Positions 7,980-16,745 of a DNA stretch of 48,766 bases are shown here, one piece after another. The notes beneath the pieces were generated by a model that did not search any database, had not been told where the DNA came from, and saw nothing but the letters and a program-made list of their open reading frames with translations. Both the position numbers and the translations under genes were made by a program. Source of the DNA: Firmicutes bacterium UBA4845. GTDB taxonomy: Bacteria > Bacillota > Clostridia > Tissierellales > Sedimentibacteraceae. Each line of letters begins with the position of its first letter. Position 1 is the stretch's first letter. The DNA lies in NCBI GenBank assembly GCA_002399975.1, contig DHER01000094.1, positions 1-48,766 of the forward strand, read 5' to 3'.

Positions 7980-9713
7980 CTATTCATCGTATTCGCCGTA
8001 AACCGGGAACTTTATTGTAATTTCAGTTCCTTTATGTTCTCTGCTTTTAAGTTGAACAGTTCCCCCATAAAGCTCGGTAATATGCTTAACAATAGAAAGC
8101 CCCAGGCCTGTTCCTCCTGTTTCTTTAAATCGGCTTTTGTCAACTCTGTAAAAACGTTCAAAAATTCTGTCCTGATGCTCTTCAGCAATTCCCACTCCTG
8201 TATCTTTTACTTTTATGGTTATAAATTTATTTGTTTTATTAATATAAATGTTCACTGAACCGTTATTTTTGTTATATTTTATACTATTGTCCACAAGATT
8301 GTACAAGAGTTCACTTATATAATTTTTGTTGGCCTTCATAAGTACATTTCCCGCCTGCAGATTCAATTTCACATTTAAGCTGTCGGCCTTCAATTGAAGA
8401 AGCGATATAACTTCGGTGGCTGTTTCATTTAAATTCACCAGACTGTCATCCTTTGAATCAGCTCCTTCTATTTTTGAAAGCCTTATTATGTCTTCAATCA
8501 TAGCTATAAGCCTTAGACCTTCGTCATTAATCATACCACAGTATTTTTTTATGCTCTCCGGATCAGTAATCAGACCTTCTTTAATCATTTCCGCAAAACC
8601 TATCATTGTTGTCAGGGGCGTTTTTAATTCATGAGATACATTGGCAGAAAATTCGCTTCTCATGATTTCAGCATCTTTTTGTATTGTAACATCTTCTATT
8701 AAAATTAACAGCCCTGTAACATCCTGCTTTTGCTGTTCTATTACAGGACTGAAGTAATATCTGAAACACCTGTGGCCTGCAGCCATATCATAAACAATAT
8801 GTTTATTCTGTTTTATGGATGCATCAACTCTCTTTAAAATTTCGAAATTCCTTGTAAGCTCCATTATATTTCTGTTATTATCCAAATTGAAGTTTTCGTT
8901 GCCTGCCATGCACTTGCCGCTGGCATTTATAGAAAGGATATGTTTGCAGCTGTTTATTAAAATAAAACCTTCTCTCATATTCTCCGTAATCATGCCTATA
9001 GTATCTCTCTCATATTTTAGCTCTTCAATATACCGGTTGATTTTAACTTTCTGTTCACGTATTTTGAAAGACAGCGGCTCAAATTCATCATAAATTTCAA
9101 TGCGCTTGTTTTTCTCTCCTTCCAACATTTCATCAAGAGATTCAGCCATCTGGTTTACAGGTTTCATTATTTTCCTCGTAAAAGAATTTGCAGCAATGTA
9201 TACCAATATCAGCAAACCTGCAAATAAAAACAAAAGCATCGGAGTCACACGTTCAAACATTGAATTAATACTATTAACTTTCCTTGATGCTCTCAGTACT
9301 TCACTATCGTTTATTTTCAAAGCATAATAATACATATCCGACTGCATCGTATGAGAATATCTTGTATTTTCCCCGATGCCATCATCAAATGCTTGAGTAA
9401 TTTCCGGCCTGTCTTTATGATTTTCTGAAATATCACGGTTAGCCCAATTGTCGTAAACAACATCTCCTCTTTCATTTATAACTGTTAAGCGCATATCATA
9501 ATCTACGGCATTTAATATTTTGTTTACTGTAGAACTTATCTTATCTTTGCCATTCCAGTTTTCAGATTCTGATGATAATTCAACTATTGTTTTCAGCTGA
9601 TTTTTTACATCCAACACATAAAAGTCATAATAAACAAGCACCGATAATATAAAGGCAAATGCAGATGCAGTAACAGAAATAATCATTATTACTAAGAATA
9701 ACCTTTTTTTCAT
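7980..9713 (-). CDS. phoR: Phosphate-regulon sensor histidine kinase
   Basis: The protein has 577 residues. There is a membrane segment at about 5-28, an extracellular sensor region to about 155, a second membrane segment (157-176) and a HAMP linker. A PAS-like domain (about 240-345) is followed by the kinase core. The phosphoacceptor is His361 in SANVSHELKTPL. The ATP-binding boxes are NLVDNSIKY (472-480), DTGVGI (504-509) and GGTGLGL (533-539). Location and architecture match PhoR, which phosphorylates PhoP when phosphate is short. Its start overlaps the phoP stop by four bases (ATGA), so the pair is translationally coupled. It is the last gene of the pst-pho operon. Confidence 0.93.
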   Translation of the reverse strand: MKKRLFLVIMIISVTASAFAFILSVLVYYDFYVLDVKNQLKTIVELSSESENWNGKDKISSTVNKILNAVDYDMRLTVINERGDVVYDNWANRDISENHKDRPEITQAFDDGIGENTRYSHTMQSDMYYYALKINDSEVLRASRKVNSINSMFERVTPMLLFLFAGLLILVYIAANSFTRKIMKPVNQMAESLDEMLEGEKNKRIEIYDEFEPLSFKIREQKVKINRYIEELKYERDTIGMITENMREGFILINSCKHILSINASGKCMAGNENFNLDNNRNIMELTRNFEILKRVDASIKQNKHIVYDMAAGHRCFRYYFSPVIEQQKQDVTGLLILIEDVTIQKDAEIMRSEFSANVSHELKTPLTTMIGFAEMIKEGLITDPESIKKYCGMINDEGLRLIAMIEDIIRLSKIEGADSKDDSLVNLNETATEVISLLQLKADSLNVKLNLQAGNVLMKANKNYISELLYNLVDNSIKYNKNNGSVNIYINKTNKFITIKVKDTGVGIAEEHQDRIFERFYRVDKSRFKETGGTGLGLSIVKHITELYGGTVQLKSREHKGTEITIKFPVYGEYDE

Positions 9714-10399
9714 GTCTGTTCCTCTAATTTATATCCAACACTTCTTACAGTTGCAATATAATTGAAACATCCTGCCGCATCTAACTTCTGCCTTATAGTT
9801 TTTATGTGCATGTCAACGGTCCTTGTTTCACCTTCATAATCATATCCCCATATTTCCAACAGGATTTTATCTCTTGATAAGGCTATACCCTTGTTCAGCA
9901 TTAAATAATACAGAAGTTCAAATTCTTTGTAGGTAAATGTAATCAAATTATTATTGTAGTATGCCGTCCTCTTGTTATAATCCAAAACAAGCCCATTGTA
10001 TTCCAATACATCTTCTTTGGAAGCCTTCCTGCCTGAACGCCTTAAAACCGCTTTGACTCTTGCCATAAGCTCCAAGACGCCAAAGGGTTTTGTCACAAAA
10101 TCATCAGCTCCAGATTCCAAGCCTTTTACCTTGTCTAATTCCATTGATTTGGCTGTAAGTATAATAACAGGTATATAGCTGTAGTCCGAATTACTTTTTA
10201 ATTCATTCAATATTGTCATTCCGTCTTTTTTCGGCAACATTAAATCAAGCAATATTAAATCAGGTATATTTTTTTTCAGTTGATCATAAAAACTATCTGC
10301 ATCCTCAAAACCCAATACATGAAAATCCGCTGTTATTAAGGCCATCGTAATCAATTCTCTTATTCCGGCATCATCTTCAATGCAATAAATTAGCTTCAT
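9710..10399 (-). CDS. phoP: Phosphate-regulon response regulator (OmpR/PhoB family)
   Basis: The protein has 229 residues with an N-terminal receiver and a C-terminal winged helix of the OmpR/PhoB type. The phosphorylated residue is Asp52 (LLDLMLP), with Asp9/Asp10, Thr82 and Lys104 completing the site. The start at 10399 follows TAGGAG by eight bases and lies 10 bases after the phoU stop. A possible start ten codons earlier would overlap phoU and lacks a site. It should bind the TTTACA-type repeats upstream of pstS at 14573-14593 and activate its own operon. B. subtilis PhoP is the nearest studied relative in role. Confidence 0.93.
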   Translation of the reverse strand: MKLIYCIEDDAGIRELITMALITADFHVLGFEDADSFYDQLKKNIPDLILLDLMLPKKDGMTILNELKSNSDYSYIPVIILTAKSMELDKVKGLESGADDFVTKPFGVLELMARVKAVLRRSGRKASKEDVLEYNGLVLDYNKRTAYYNNNLITFTYKEFELLYYLMLNKGIALSRDKILLEIWGYDYEGETRTVDMHIKTIRQKLDAAGCFNYIATVRSVGYKLEEQT

Positions 10400-10409
10400 T
10401 TTAATTCTC

Positions 10410-11057
10410 CTAAATTGTTTTATGTTCACCTGTTATTGAAAATATAACCCACTCGGCTATATTTTCAGCATGATCCCCGATCCTTTCCAAATACTTTGCA
10501 ATCATTATCAAGTCGATTGCTTGTTCACCATTTTCTGCCTTTTCCTGAATTTTTTCAATTAATTCATTTTTAATAACCGTAAACAATTCGTCTACTATAT
10601 CATCATCACTGCACACTTCCATTGCCAGTTCTTTGTCCTTATTTACAAAGGCATCAATGCTCCTTTTAACCATACTTATAGCTGCATCAGCCATCTGCGG
10701 TATATGAACAAGGTCTTTTATATATACCTGATCAATCAGAAACCTGGAAATTTCAGCTATGTCACATGCATTGTCCCCTATTCTTTCCATATCGGTTATC
10801 ATTTTAAGAGCTGTACTTATAACTCTCAAATCAGACGCAACAGGCTGCTGCCTCAAAAGCAGCTTTAGGCAATGTCTTTCGATAATCTTTTCCATATCAT
10901 CAATTTCAATTTCCAAATCATTAACTTTTTTAATAAACTCCAAATCACGGTTAATTAAAACCTTTGCACTTAATTCAATGGAAGTCTCTATTAATCCTCC
11001 CATTTTAATCAATTCAAGATTTAAGTTTTCCAATTCATCGTCAAATTTATTTCTCAT
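10410..11057 (-). CDS. phoU: Phosphate transport system regulator PhoU
   Basis: The protein has 215 residues, all helical, with two copies of the PhoU three-helix bundle. The metal-binding acidic patches around DMERIGDNACDIAE (first half) and YLERIGDHAENIAEW (second half) are well conserved. PhoU links the Pst transporter to PhoR and keeps the kinase off when phosphate is plentiful. GGGAGG lies five bases before the start. It sits between pstB and phoP in one operon. Confidence 0.95.
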   Translation of the reverse strand: MRNKFDDELENLNLELIKMGGLIETSIELSAKVLINRDLEFIKKVNDLEIEIDDMEKIIERHCLKLLLRQQPVASDLRVISTALKMITDMERIGDNACDIAEISRFLIDQVYIKDLVHIPQMADAAISMVKRSIDAFVNKDKELAMEVCSDDDIVDELFTVIKNELIEKIQEKAENGEQAIDLIMIAKYLERIGDHAENIAEWVIFSITGEHKTI

Positions 11058-11082
11058 TTTTACCTCCCGGTCATATTATATA

Positions 11083-11841
11083 TTATCCGAATCTTCCGGT
11101 TATATAATCTTCTGTTTTCTTATTTTTAGGCATTGAAAACAATTTTTCCGTCTTATCAAATTCCACTACCTCGCCTTGGAGGAAAAATCCGGTTTTGTCT
11201 GATATTCTTGTAGCTTGCTGCATATTGTGAGTAACTATTATTATTGTATAATTTTTTTTAATTTCCGTAAGCAAATCTTCTATTTTCATAGTAGAAATAG
11301 GGTCCAGAGCCGATGTGGGCTCATCAAGCAATATTACTTCAGGATTTACCGAAAAAGCTCTTGCAATACAAAGCCTTTGCTGCTGCCCTCCTGACAATCC
11401 CAATGCATTTTTTTTCAGTCTGTCCTTTACCTCATTCCACATAGCTGCGGAGTTTAGGCTTTGTTCCACAATTTCATCAAGCTTTGCCTTGGATTTAATG
11501 CCATGAGTCCTGGGTCCATATGCCACATTATCATAAATGCTCATAGGAAATGGATTTGGTTTTTGAAATACCATCCCAACTCTTTTCCTTAGTACCGTAG
11601 GATCCATTTCCTTATAGACATCAATATTATCCAAAAGCACTCTTCCTGTTATTTTAACTCCCTCAATCAAATCGTTCATTCTGTTTAATGATTTCAAAAG
11701 AGATGATTTGCCACAGCCTGAAGGCCCGATAAATGCGGTTATTTCATTTGTTTTTATTTTCATATTTATGTTTTTAAGTGCATGAAAGTCACCATAATAT
11801 AAATTTATGTTTTCTATTTTTATTTTATCTTTATCACTCAT
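11083..11841 (-). CDS. pstB: Phosphate ABC transporter ATP-binding protein
   Basis: The protein has 252 residues, the standard PstB length. The Walker A motif GPSGCGKSS is at 39-47, the ABC signature LSGGQQQR at 149-156 and Walker B VILLDEP at 169-175. The PstB-specific NPFPMSIYDNVAYG region follows the Q-loop. It powers phosphate uptake through PstA/PstC from the cytoplasmic face. Its start lies inside the last codons of pstA (8-base overlap) with GGAGG upstream. Confidence 0.97.
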   Translation of the reverse strand: MSDKDKIKIENINLYYGDFHALKNINMKIKTNEITAFIGPSGCGKSSLLKSLNRMNDLIEGVKITGRVLLDNIDVYKEMDPTVLRKRVGMVFQKPNPFPMSIYDNVAYGPRTHGIKSKAKLDEIVEQSLNSAAMWNEVKDRLKKNALGLSGGQQQRLCIARAFSVNPEVILLDEPTSALDPISTMKIEDLLTEIKKNYTIIIVTHNMQQATRISDKTGFFLQGEVVEFDKTEKLFSMPKNKKTEDYITGRFG

Positions 11842-12706
11842 TATTCAGCCTCCCAAACATGCCTGCAATTTTCGTTGCAGCAAAATTTACTAAAAATACA
11901 ATCAATATCAATATTGACCCTGTAGCAAATGCCATGTCCCTGGAATGAGGAAGTCCTTCATTTGCCAGCATGTACATGTGAATTGCAAGCGTTCTTTGAG
12001 AAGCAAGTAAATTTAACGTAGGATCTTTCAAAACATTTGTCCCGCTTGTAAATATTAATGCGGCCGATTCTCCCACTATACGTCCTATTGCCAATATTAT
12101 TCCTGAAAGAATTCCCGGCATAGCAGACGGAAGCACTACTTTAAATACGGTCCTTAATCTGGTTGCCCCTAAGGCAAGGCTTCCTTCCCTGTACATATCA
12201 GGTACTGCTTTAATTGCTTCCTCTGATGAACTTATTATGACCGGCAAAATCATGATTGATATTGTACATATACCAGACAATATTGAAGCTTTAAATCCGA
12301 AAGCATAAACAAACACAATCATGCCAAACAGTCCATAGACTATTGAAGGTATGCCGGCCAAAGTATCAACAGCAAGCCGTATAACCTTGACCGCCTTGTT
12401 TCCTCTTTTTGCGTATTCCGAAAGATAAATTGCACAAAACACACCTACTGGAACAGCAATAAGCAGAGAAATAACAATCATTTCAACTGTAGCAACCACA
12501 GAGGAAAAAGCCGAAAGAGTCTCTGAGTTATATTCGCCGAACAAAAATTCCATATTTATTTTAGGTATTCCCCTTATTAGTATAAATGACAGTATATATA
12601 CTAATATTCCTACAGTCAATATACCACAGAACCACACTGCCGCCTTCAAGGCAATAGATACTGTTTTTCTTTTTCTCAAGTTTTTTTCATCGTCAACTTC
12701 TCTCAT
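11834..12706 (-). CDS. pstA: Phosphate ABC transporter permease PstA
   Basis: The 290-residue membrane protein has about six segments and the binding-protein-dependent permease loop (EAIKAVPDMYREGSLALGAT) that contacts PstB. Together with PstC it forms the channel for phosphate. AGGAGG lies just before the start, which is 8 bases after the pstC stop. Confidence 0.95.
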   Translation of the reverse strand: MREVDDEKNLRKRKTVSIALKAAVWFCGILTVGILVYILSFILIRGIPKINMEFLFGEYNSETLSAFSSVVATVEMIVISLLIAVPVGVFCAIYLSEYAKRGNKAVKVIRLAVDTLAGIPSIVYGLFGMIVFVYAFGFKASILSGICTISIMILPVIISSSEEAIKAVPDMYREGSLALGATRLRTVFKVVLPSAMPGILSGIILAIGRIVGESAALIFTSGTNVLKDPTLNLLASQRTLAIHMYMLANEGLPHSRDMAFATGSILILIVFLVNFAATKIAGMFGRLNNE

Positions 12707-12714
12707 CTTGCCTC

Positions 12715-13599
12715 CTAGTTCCTTGCCGACTTTGATTTAATAAGGCTCAAAGCAGTATTTAGTATTACTATAAATACAAACAAGACTGCACCGGTTGCAA
12801 TAAGCGATAATTGATGAAGCCCTGAAGCATAACTCATTTCAGTAACTATATTTGTAGTCATCGTCCTTATCGGTCTTAATAATTCTATTTTATCCAAAGG
12901 CATTGCTGAATTCCCTGCTACCATTACAACAGCCATTGTTTCTCCTGCAGCTCTGCCTATTCCGAGAATAATTGATGTCAGTATTCCTGACCCTGCTGCA
13001 TGGACGACAACACGAAAAACTGTTTCTTCCTTGGTTGCCCCAAGTCCGAAAGAAGCCTCCTTATAGCTTTCAGGCACAGATCTCAAGGATGATTCGCTTA
13101 TGGTTATTATTGTTGGAAGTATCATTATTCCCAAGATTATGGAAGACGACATTATACTAAAACCGTTCCCTCCGAAATACTCCCTCACAAAGGGAACAAC
13201 TACCTGCATGCCGAAAAATCCGTATATAATTGACGGAATGCCTGCCAGCAAATTAACAGCAGGTTTAACGATCCTATAAATGTTCGGCGGGCAAAATTCT
13301 GCCAGGAAAATTGCACACAAGAGCCCTATGGGTACACCTAAAATAATAGCTCCTCCCGTTACATAAATACTTCCCACAATCATGGACAAAATTCCGTAGG
13401 AAGGAGGCACATTTGTAGGTCCCCACTTTTCATTTAAGATAAACTCCGAAAATCCTATTTCAGATATAGCCTGAAAACCTCTTAAAAAAAGAAAGAGACA
13501 GATGGCAATTACGGCTATGACTGAAACTGATGCAGACAAAAAGAATATTGCCTGCATTAATTTTTCATGTGCATTGTTATGTTTACTTATGTTATCCAT
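12715..13599 (-). CDS. pstC: Phosphate ABC transporter permease PstC
   Basis: The 294-residue membrane protein has about six segments. The permease signature around SLRSVPESYKEASFGLGAT and the GIPSIIYGFFG segment are typical of PstC. It partners with PstA. The gene lies 10 bases after pstS with a weak ribosome site (AGAAG), so it may rely on coupling to pstS translation. Confidence 0.95.
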   Translation of the reverse strand: MDNISKHNNAHEKLMQAIFFLSASVSVIAVIAICLFLFLRGFQAISEIGFSEFILNEKWGPTNVPPSYGILSMIVGSIYVTGGAIILGVPIGLLCAIFLAEFCPPNIYRIVKPAVNLLAGIPSIIYGFFGMQVVVPFVREYFGGNGFSIMSSSIILGIMILPTIITISESSLRSVPESYKEASFGLGATKEETVFRVVVHAAGSGILTSIILGIGRAAGETMAVVMVAGNSAMPLDKIELLRPIRTMTTNIVTEMSYASGLHQLSLIATGAVLFVFIVILNTALSLIKSKSARN

Positions 13600-13609
13600 T
13601 ATTTAACTT

Positions 13610-14497
13610 CTATTTAGATTCTGGCCACTTGGTAATTTCACCAGTGTAAATACTTGTTACTACATCTGATGATAAATCATCAATTGGATTTTCATTATTT
13701 ACAACTACTGCAATGCCATCAATTGCAAGTACGTATCTGTTTAATTGAGAAGCCTCGTCATCTTTTAGCTCTCTGGAAGACATTCCTACGTCATAGGAAC
13801 CGTCAATAGCAGCTGTAATTCCTTGAGAAGAACCGTTTGACTGCATCTCAAATACTACATCTGGATTTAATTTAAAATATGCTTCCTGCCATTTTTCCAT
13901 TAAAGGTGTTACGGATGTGGATCCTGCAACTTTGATTGTTCCGGATTTTCCTGAGCTAGTGTATTCCGCAGGTTCATCAATTTTAGATATATAATTCATC
14001 TCTTCGGCTATATCCTGTCCCTGTTTTGACTCAACAAAGCTTAAAAAATCTTTGACAAGATCAGTTTCAGTTCCTTTTGTAACTAAAATAAATGGCCTTG
14101 AAACCTTATACTCTCCGCTTTTAACATTTTCAACCGACGGTTCAACTCCATCAACCGATACGGCTTTGATCCTGCTGCTTACTGAACCTAAAGAAATATA
14201 TCCGATGCCGTATTTATCTCCTTCAACTGCGGTTACAACTTTGTCTGTCGTATCAAATTCAAGAGCACCTGTTACAAGCTTATCAATTTCAGTGTCTCCT
14301 TCTTTTTGGATAATTCCCATTATTTCATGGAATGCTCCCCTTGTACCTGAAGCTGCATCTCTTGCAGCTACTGTTATATCCCTGTCATAATTAAAATCAG
14401 TCGCCTTTGACTTCTCAGCGTCTTCAGAACATCCGGTAAAAACTGAAGTAACCATAAATAAAGCTATAATTACTAAAAATAATTTCTTTTTTTTCAT
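13610..14497 (-). CDS. pstS: Phosphate-binding lipoprotein PstS, circularly permuted
   Basis: The 295-residue lipoprotein (lipid-anchored Cys23 after a signal peptide) captures phosphate outside the membrane for PstCAB. Its two halves are in the reverse of the usual order. Residues 38-172 match the C-terminal half of ordinary PstS: the ligand loop RDAASGTRGAF, then GYISLGSV, SRPFILVTKG and the closing FLSFVESKQGQDIAEEMNYI. A short linker (173-185) leads to residues 186-291, which match the usual N-terminal half: IKVAGSTSVTPLMEKW, QSNGSSQG, GMSSREL, DGIAVVVNNENP and YTGEITKW. The protein ends where the ordinary chain would continue into residue 38. All phosphate-contacting loops are kept, so it should function. 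AAAGGAG precedes the start. It is first in the operon. Confidence 0.93.
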   Translation of the reverse strand: MKKKKLFLVIIALFMVTSVFTGCSEDAEKSKATDFNYDRDITVAARDAASGTRGAFHEIMGIIQKEGDTEIDKLVTGALEFDTTDKVVTAVEGDKYGIGYISLGSVSSRIKAVSVDGVEPSVENVKSGEYKVSRPFILVTKGTETDLVKDFLSFVESKQGQDIAEEMNYISKIDEPAEYTSSGKSGTIKVAGSTSVTPLMEKWQEAYFKLNPDVVFEMQSNGSSQGITAAIDGSYDVGMSSRELKDDEASQLNRYVLAIDGIAVVVNNENPIDDLSSDVVTSIYTGEITKWPESK

Positions 14498-14537
14498 AAA
14501 GATTTATTCTCCTTTAGAATGATTTTCAACTTGTCTT

Positions 14538-14593
14538 AATATATACCATGCCGGTAAAGAAAAAACATTTTTTATGTAAAAAATATGTAAAGT
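14538..14593 (-). promoter_or_regulatory. Candidate Pho box and pstS promoter
   Basis: On the minus strand TTTACATA occurs twice at 14591-14584 and 14580-14573, start to start 11 bases. This is the spacing of Pho-box repeats in Bacillus (TTAACA-like hexamer plus five bases). A -10 box TATATT follows at 14543-14538, with no good -35 box, as expected for an activated promoter. The start of pstS is about 40 bases further on. Confidence 0.65.
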
Positions 14594-14620
14594 CATTTCT
14601 TTATTATACTTTACATATTT
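14581..14620. repeat. 13-bp perfect inverted repeat upstream of pstS
   Basis: AAATATGTAAAGT (14581-14593) and ACTTTACATATTT (14608-14620) are exact reverse complements with 14 bases between them. One arm is part of the candidate Pho box and the other is a third copy of the same 11-mer (TTTACATATTT) in the opposite orientation. It is most likely an extended PhoP-binding region. Confidence 0.75.
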
Positions 14621-14677
14621 ATCACAATTATTAATTTAAATTGCAATAACACAATTTATGTTAATACAATACAAATT

Positions 14678-14712
14678 TTTATCGGCTTTATCGCTTTATC
14701 GGCTTTATCGAC
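14678..14712. repeat. TTTATCG short tandem repeat
   Basis: Four units of TTTATCG plus one or two bases follow one another, seen as two near-identical 17-base copies (TTTATCGGCTTTATCGC). It lies between the glnA stop and the pst promoter. No function is evident. Confidence 0.7.
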
Positions 14713-14750
14713 TTTTATTACATCCTTAAAGGATCTTGAATCTAGTAAAA

Positions 14751-16649
14751 TCAAAAAATATTATTTTTATATTCTATATACAGCTTTCTGATTTCAGTTA
14801 TTTTTTCATTCATTTGTTTTTGAAGATCGGAAGCTTCAGCATAATCACCCTTACTTAAAGCTGTTTTAATTTTGGTGAAAATGCATTTTTTTATCATACT
14901 ATCCTTCATAAGCTCTGTTTTCAAATAAATAATTTTTTCCCAGTTTACAACATCCAAATCCGTAGAATGGTCATGCTCATTATGAAGCCTTACAAATGTT
15001 TTTAAAAGCTTAATATTATCATGGATTATTCTGCCACTAAGCTCATTTTCCCACTTCTGCAAGGTTGACTCTCTAAATGAATTAATTAGTTCATCTGTAA
15101 AAACATCCCCTGATTTCAATACTTGTTGTTTTAATTTGTTGGAAGAAAGTTCAATCAGATTTTCCCAAACTGTTTCCGGCGCCCGGCCATACAGCTTGTT
15201 TCTCTCTTCCCGGCTGTATTTTTCAAATACATCTTCTTCACTTCTGTATTCTCTGTATTTTTCAAGATAAACAGCATCTTCTCCGTATTTTTTTGATATT
15301 TCCTTTTCAAGGTCGTCACAGCTTAACATTGCTTCGATAACATTTTTGATTCCGTCAAGCATTGCCTGATAAGATGCAGCAAGAACCAGGTACGTGTTTG
15401 AATACGGATTTGGTGACCTTAATTCAAATCTTACCGCATCAGGGTTATCAATATCCCTTATTACTCCAATCAGTACCGAACGATTTCTTGACGGTGCTTC
15501 CTTTGTGCCTCCCAAGGATGTCACAATGCAGACAGGTGCTTCAAAACCCGGTTTTAATCTGTTAAAAGCATCATTTGTTGCAGCAACTATTGGATTTATA
15601 ACCTCATAATTTTTTAACAGCCCCATTAAAGAACCGTAACCCAATTCGCTTAAATAATATTTCCTTGGATCCTTTGGAGCAAACAAATTTACCTTTTTAC
15701 CGCTTTTGAGTTTAACTGCAGCGCCAAGATGAGTATGCTCTCCATTTCCAGCAACGCCTTCAATAGGCTTTGCTTTAAATAAAACTTCTAATCCGTAATG
15801 CCTGAACTGATCTTCAATTAACTCTCTTACAAATATCTCGTTGTCAGCTGTTTGAAGTGAATCCGAAAACCTCCAGTCTATTTCAAGCTGCTCCATTACA
15901 TGTGTAATCCTGCCTGTTGAATCTATTTTATTCGCTATGCCTCCAACTTCTTTGTGAGCCATTTCAGGTTTTAAATCATAACATTCAAGCAGTTCCATAA
16001 TTTTTTCAAGAACGGTTCTTACTGTACCCATGGTTCTTTTCCAGTACTGTTCCTTTAAAACCTGTGACGTGTGAAGTTCCTCAAAATCAGCTCTTTGCTC
16101 AGGTGTTTTAACCCACATTTCAAGTTCAGTAGCTGAAGTCAACAGCACTTCTTCTACATCTTCATACGAAAAACCCAAGGATTCAGAAATATTCGGATTA
16201 TTTTTTAATATTTCTAAAATTTGAGATTTAAAATATAATTCAGCTTTTTTAAGAGTTGACCTTGAGCAAACCTGCTTCCCGCTGTGTATGATAAAAGAAG
16301 GGATTTTTAAAGTTCCTACAGGAAGTCCGTTTTCTTCTTTGTAATATTCATAATTATAATCTACAAACCAGTTGCAATCTAAATCAGGTAAAATATCAAC
16401 CCTTGCATTGTTTAAATCAGCAATCCCTTGAAGTTCAACGCTTGATCCGTCAGTTTGTATTCCGTGTTTAAGCATTTCTTTCATATCTTTAATAAATAAC
16501 CTTACAGGGATTTTTTCGTCCGTCCCATTGCCGCCGATATCAATACCCATAAAAGACACAAATTGTATTTCGGTATGCTCCTCAAGTATTCTTGTCAAAT
16601 CTGAAATACCATGATACTCCGGCTTAATTGTATAAATCATATCACTCAT
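14751..16649 (-). CDS. glnA: Glutamine synthetase, long clostridial form
   Basis: It makes glutamine from glutamate, ammonia and ATP. The protein has 632 residues, against 440-470 for ordinary GSI. The catalytic part covers about residues 1-460 and keeps the usual motifs: DGSSVELQG, AGNGEHTHLG (ammonia/metal site), a proline-rich NRLKPGFEAP and RFELRSPNPYSNTYL. A helical, charged C-terminal extension of about 170 residues follows and is not part of the GSI core. A tyrosine adenylylation site cannot be recognised. AGGAGGG precedes the start. Neither glnR nor glnB is nearby, so nitrogen control is not visible here. Confidence 0.9.
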   Translation of the reverse strand: MSDMIYTIKPEYHGISDLTRILEEHTEIQFVSFMGIDIGGNGTDEKIPVRLFIKDMKEMLKHGIQTDGSSVELQGIADLNNARVDILPDLDCNWFVDYNYEYYKEENGLPVGTLKIPSFIIHSGKQVCSRSTLKKAELYFKSQILEILKNNPNISESLGFSYEDVEEVLLTSATELEMWVKTPEQRADFEELHTSQVLKEQYWKRTMGTVRTVLEKIMELLECYDLKPEMAHKEVGGIANKIDSTGRITHVMEQLEIDWRFSDSLQTADNEIFVRELIEDQFRHYGLEVLFKAKPIEGVAGNGEHTHLGAAVKLKSGKKVNLFAPKDPRKYYLSELGYGSLMGLLKNYEVINPIVAATNDAFNRLKPGFEAPVCIVTSLGGTKEAPSRNRSVLIGVIRDIDNPDAVRFELRSPNPYSNTYLVLAASYQAMLDGIKNVIEAMLSCDDLEKEISKKYGEDAVYLEKYREYRSEEDVFEKYSREERNKLYGRAPETVWENLIELSSNKLKQQVLKSGDVFTDELINSFRESTLQKWENELSGRIIHDNIKLLKTFVRLHNEHDHSTDLDVVNWEKIIYLKTELMKDSMIKKCIFTKIKTALSKGDYAEASDLQKQMNEKITEIRKLYIEYKNNIF

Positions 16650-16671
16650 TGTTCCCTCCTAAGTTACAAGT

Positions 16672-16700
16672 ATTTTAACACATGAATTTTTATAGTGCAA
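16672..16700 (-). promoter_or_regulatory. glnA promoter
   Basis: On the minus strand TTGCAC, a 17-base spacer and TAAAAT lie about 25-50 bases before the glnA start. No GlnR-type or other nitrogen-control operator was recognised. Confidence 0.55.
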
Positions 16701-16745
16701 CAAAAAATATATGCCAAATAACGAAGTAATTATATAATTATATTC

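Noticed and set aside
14678..14712. TTTATCG repeat as a CRISPR-like array
   Set aside because: The units are 8-9 bases with no spacers and there are no cas genes.
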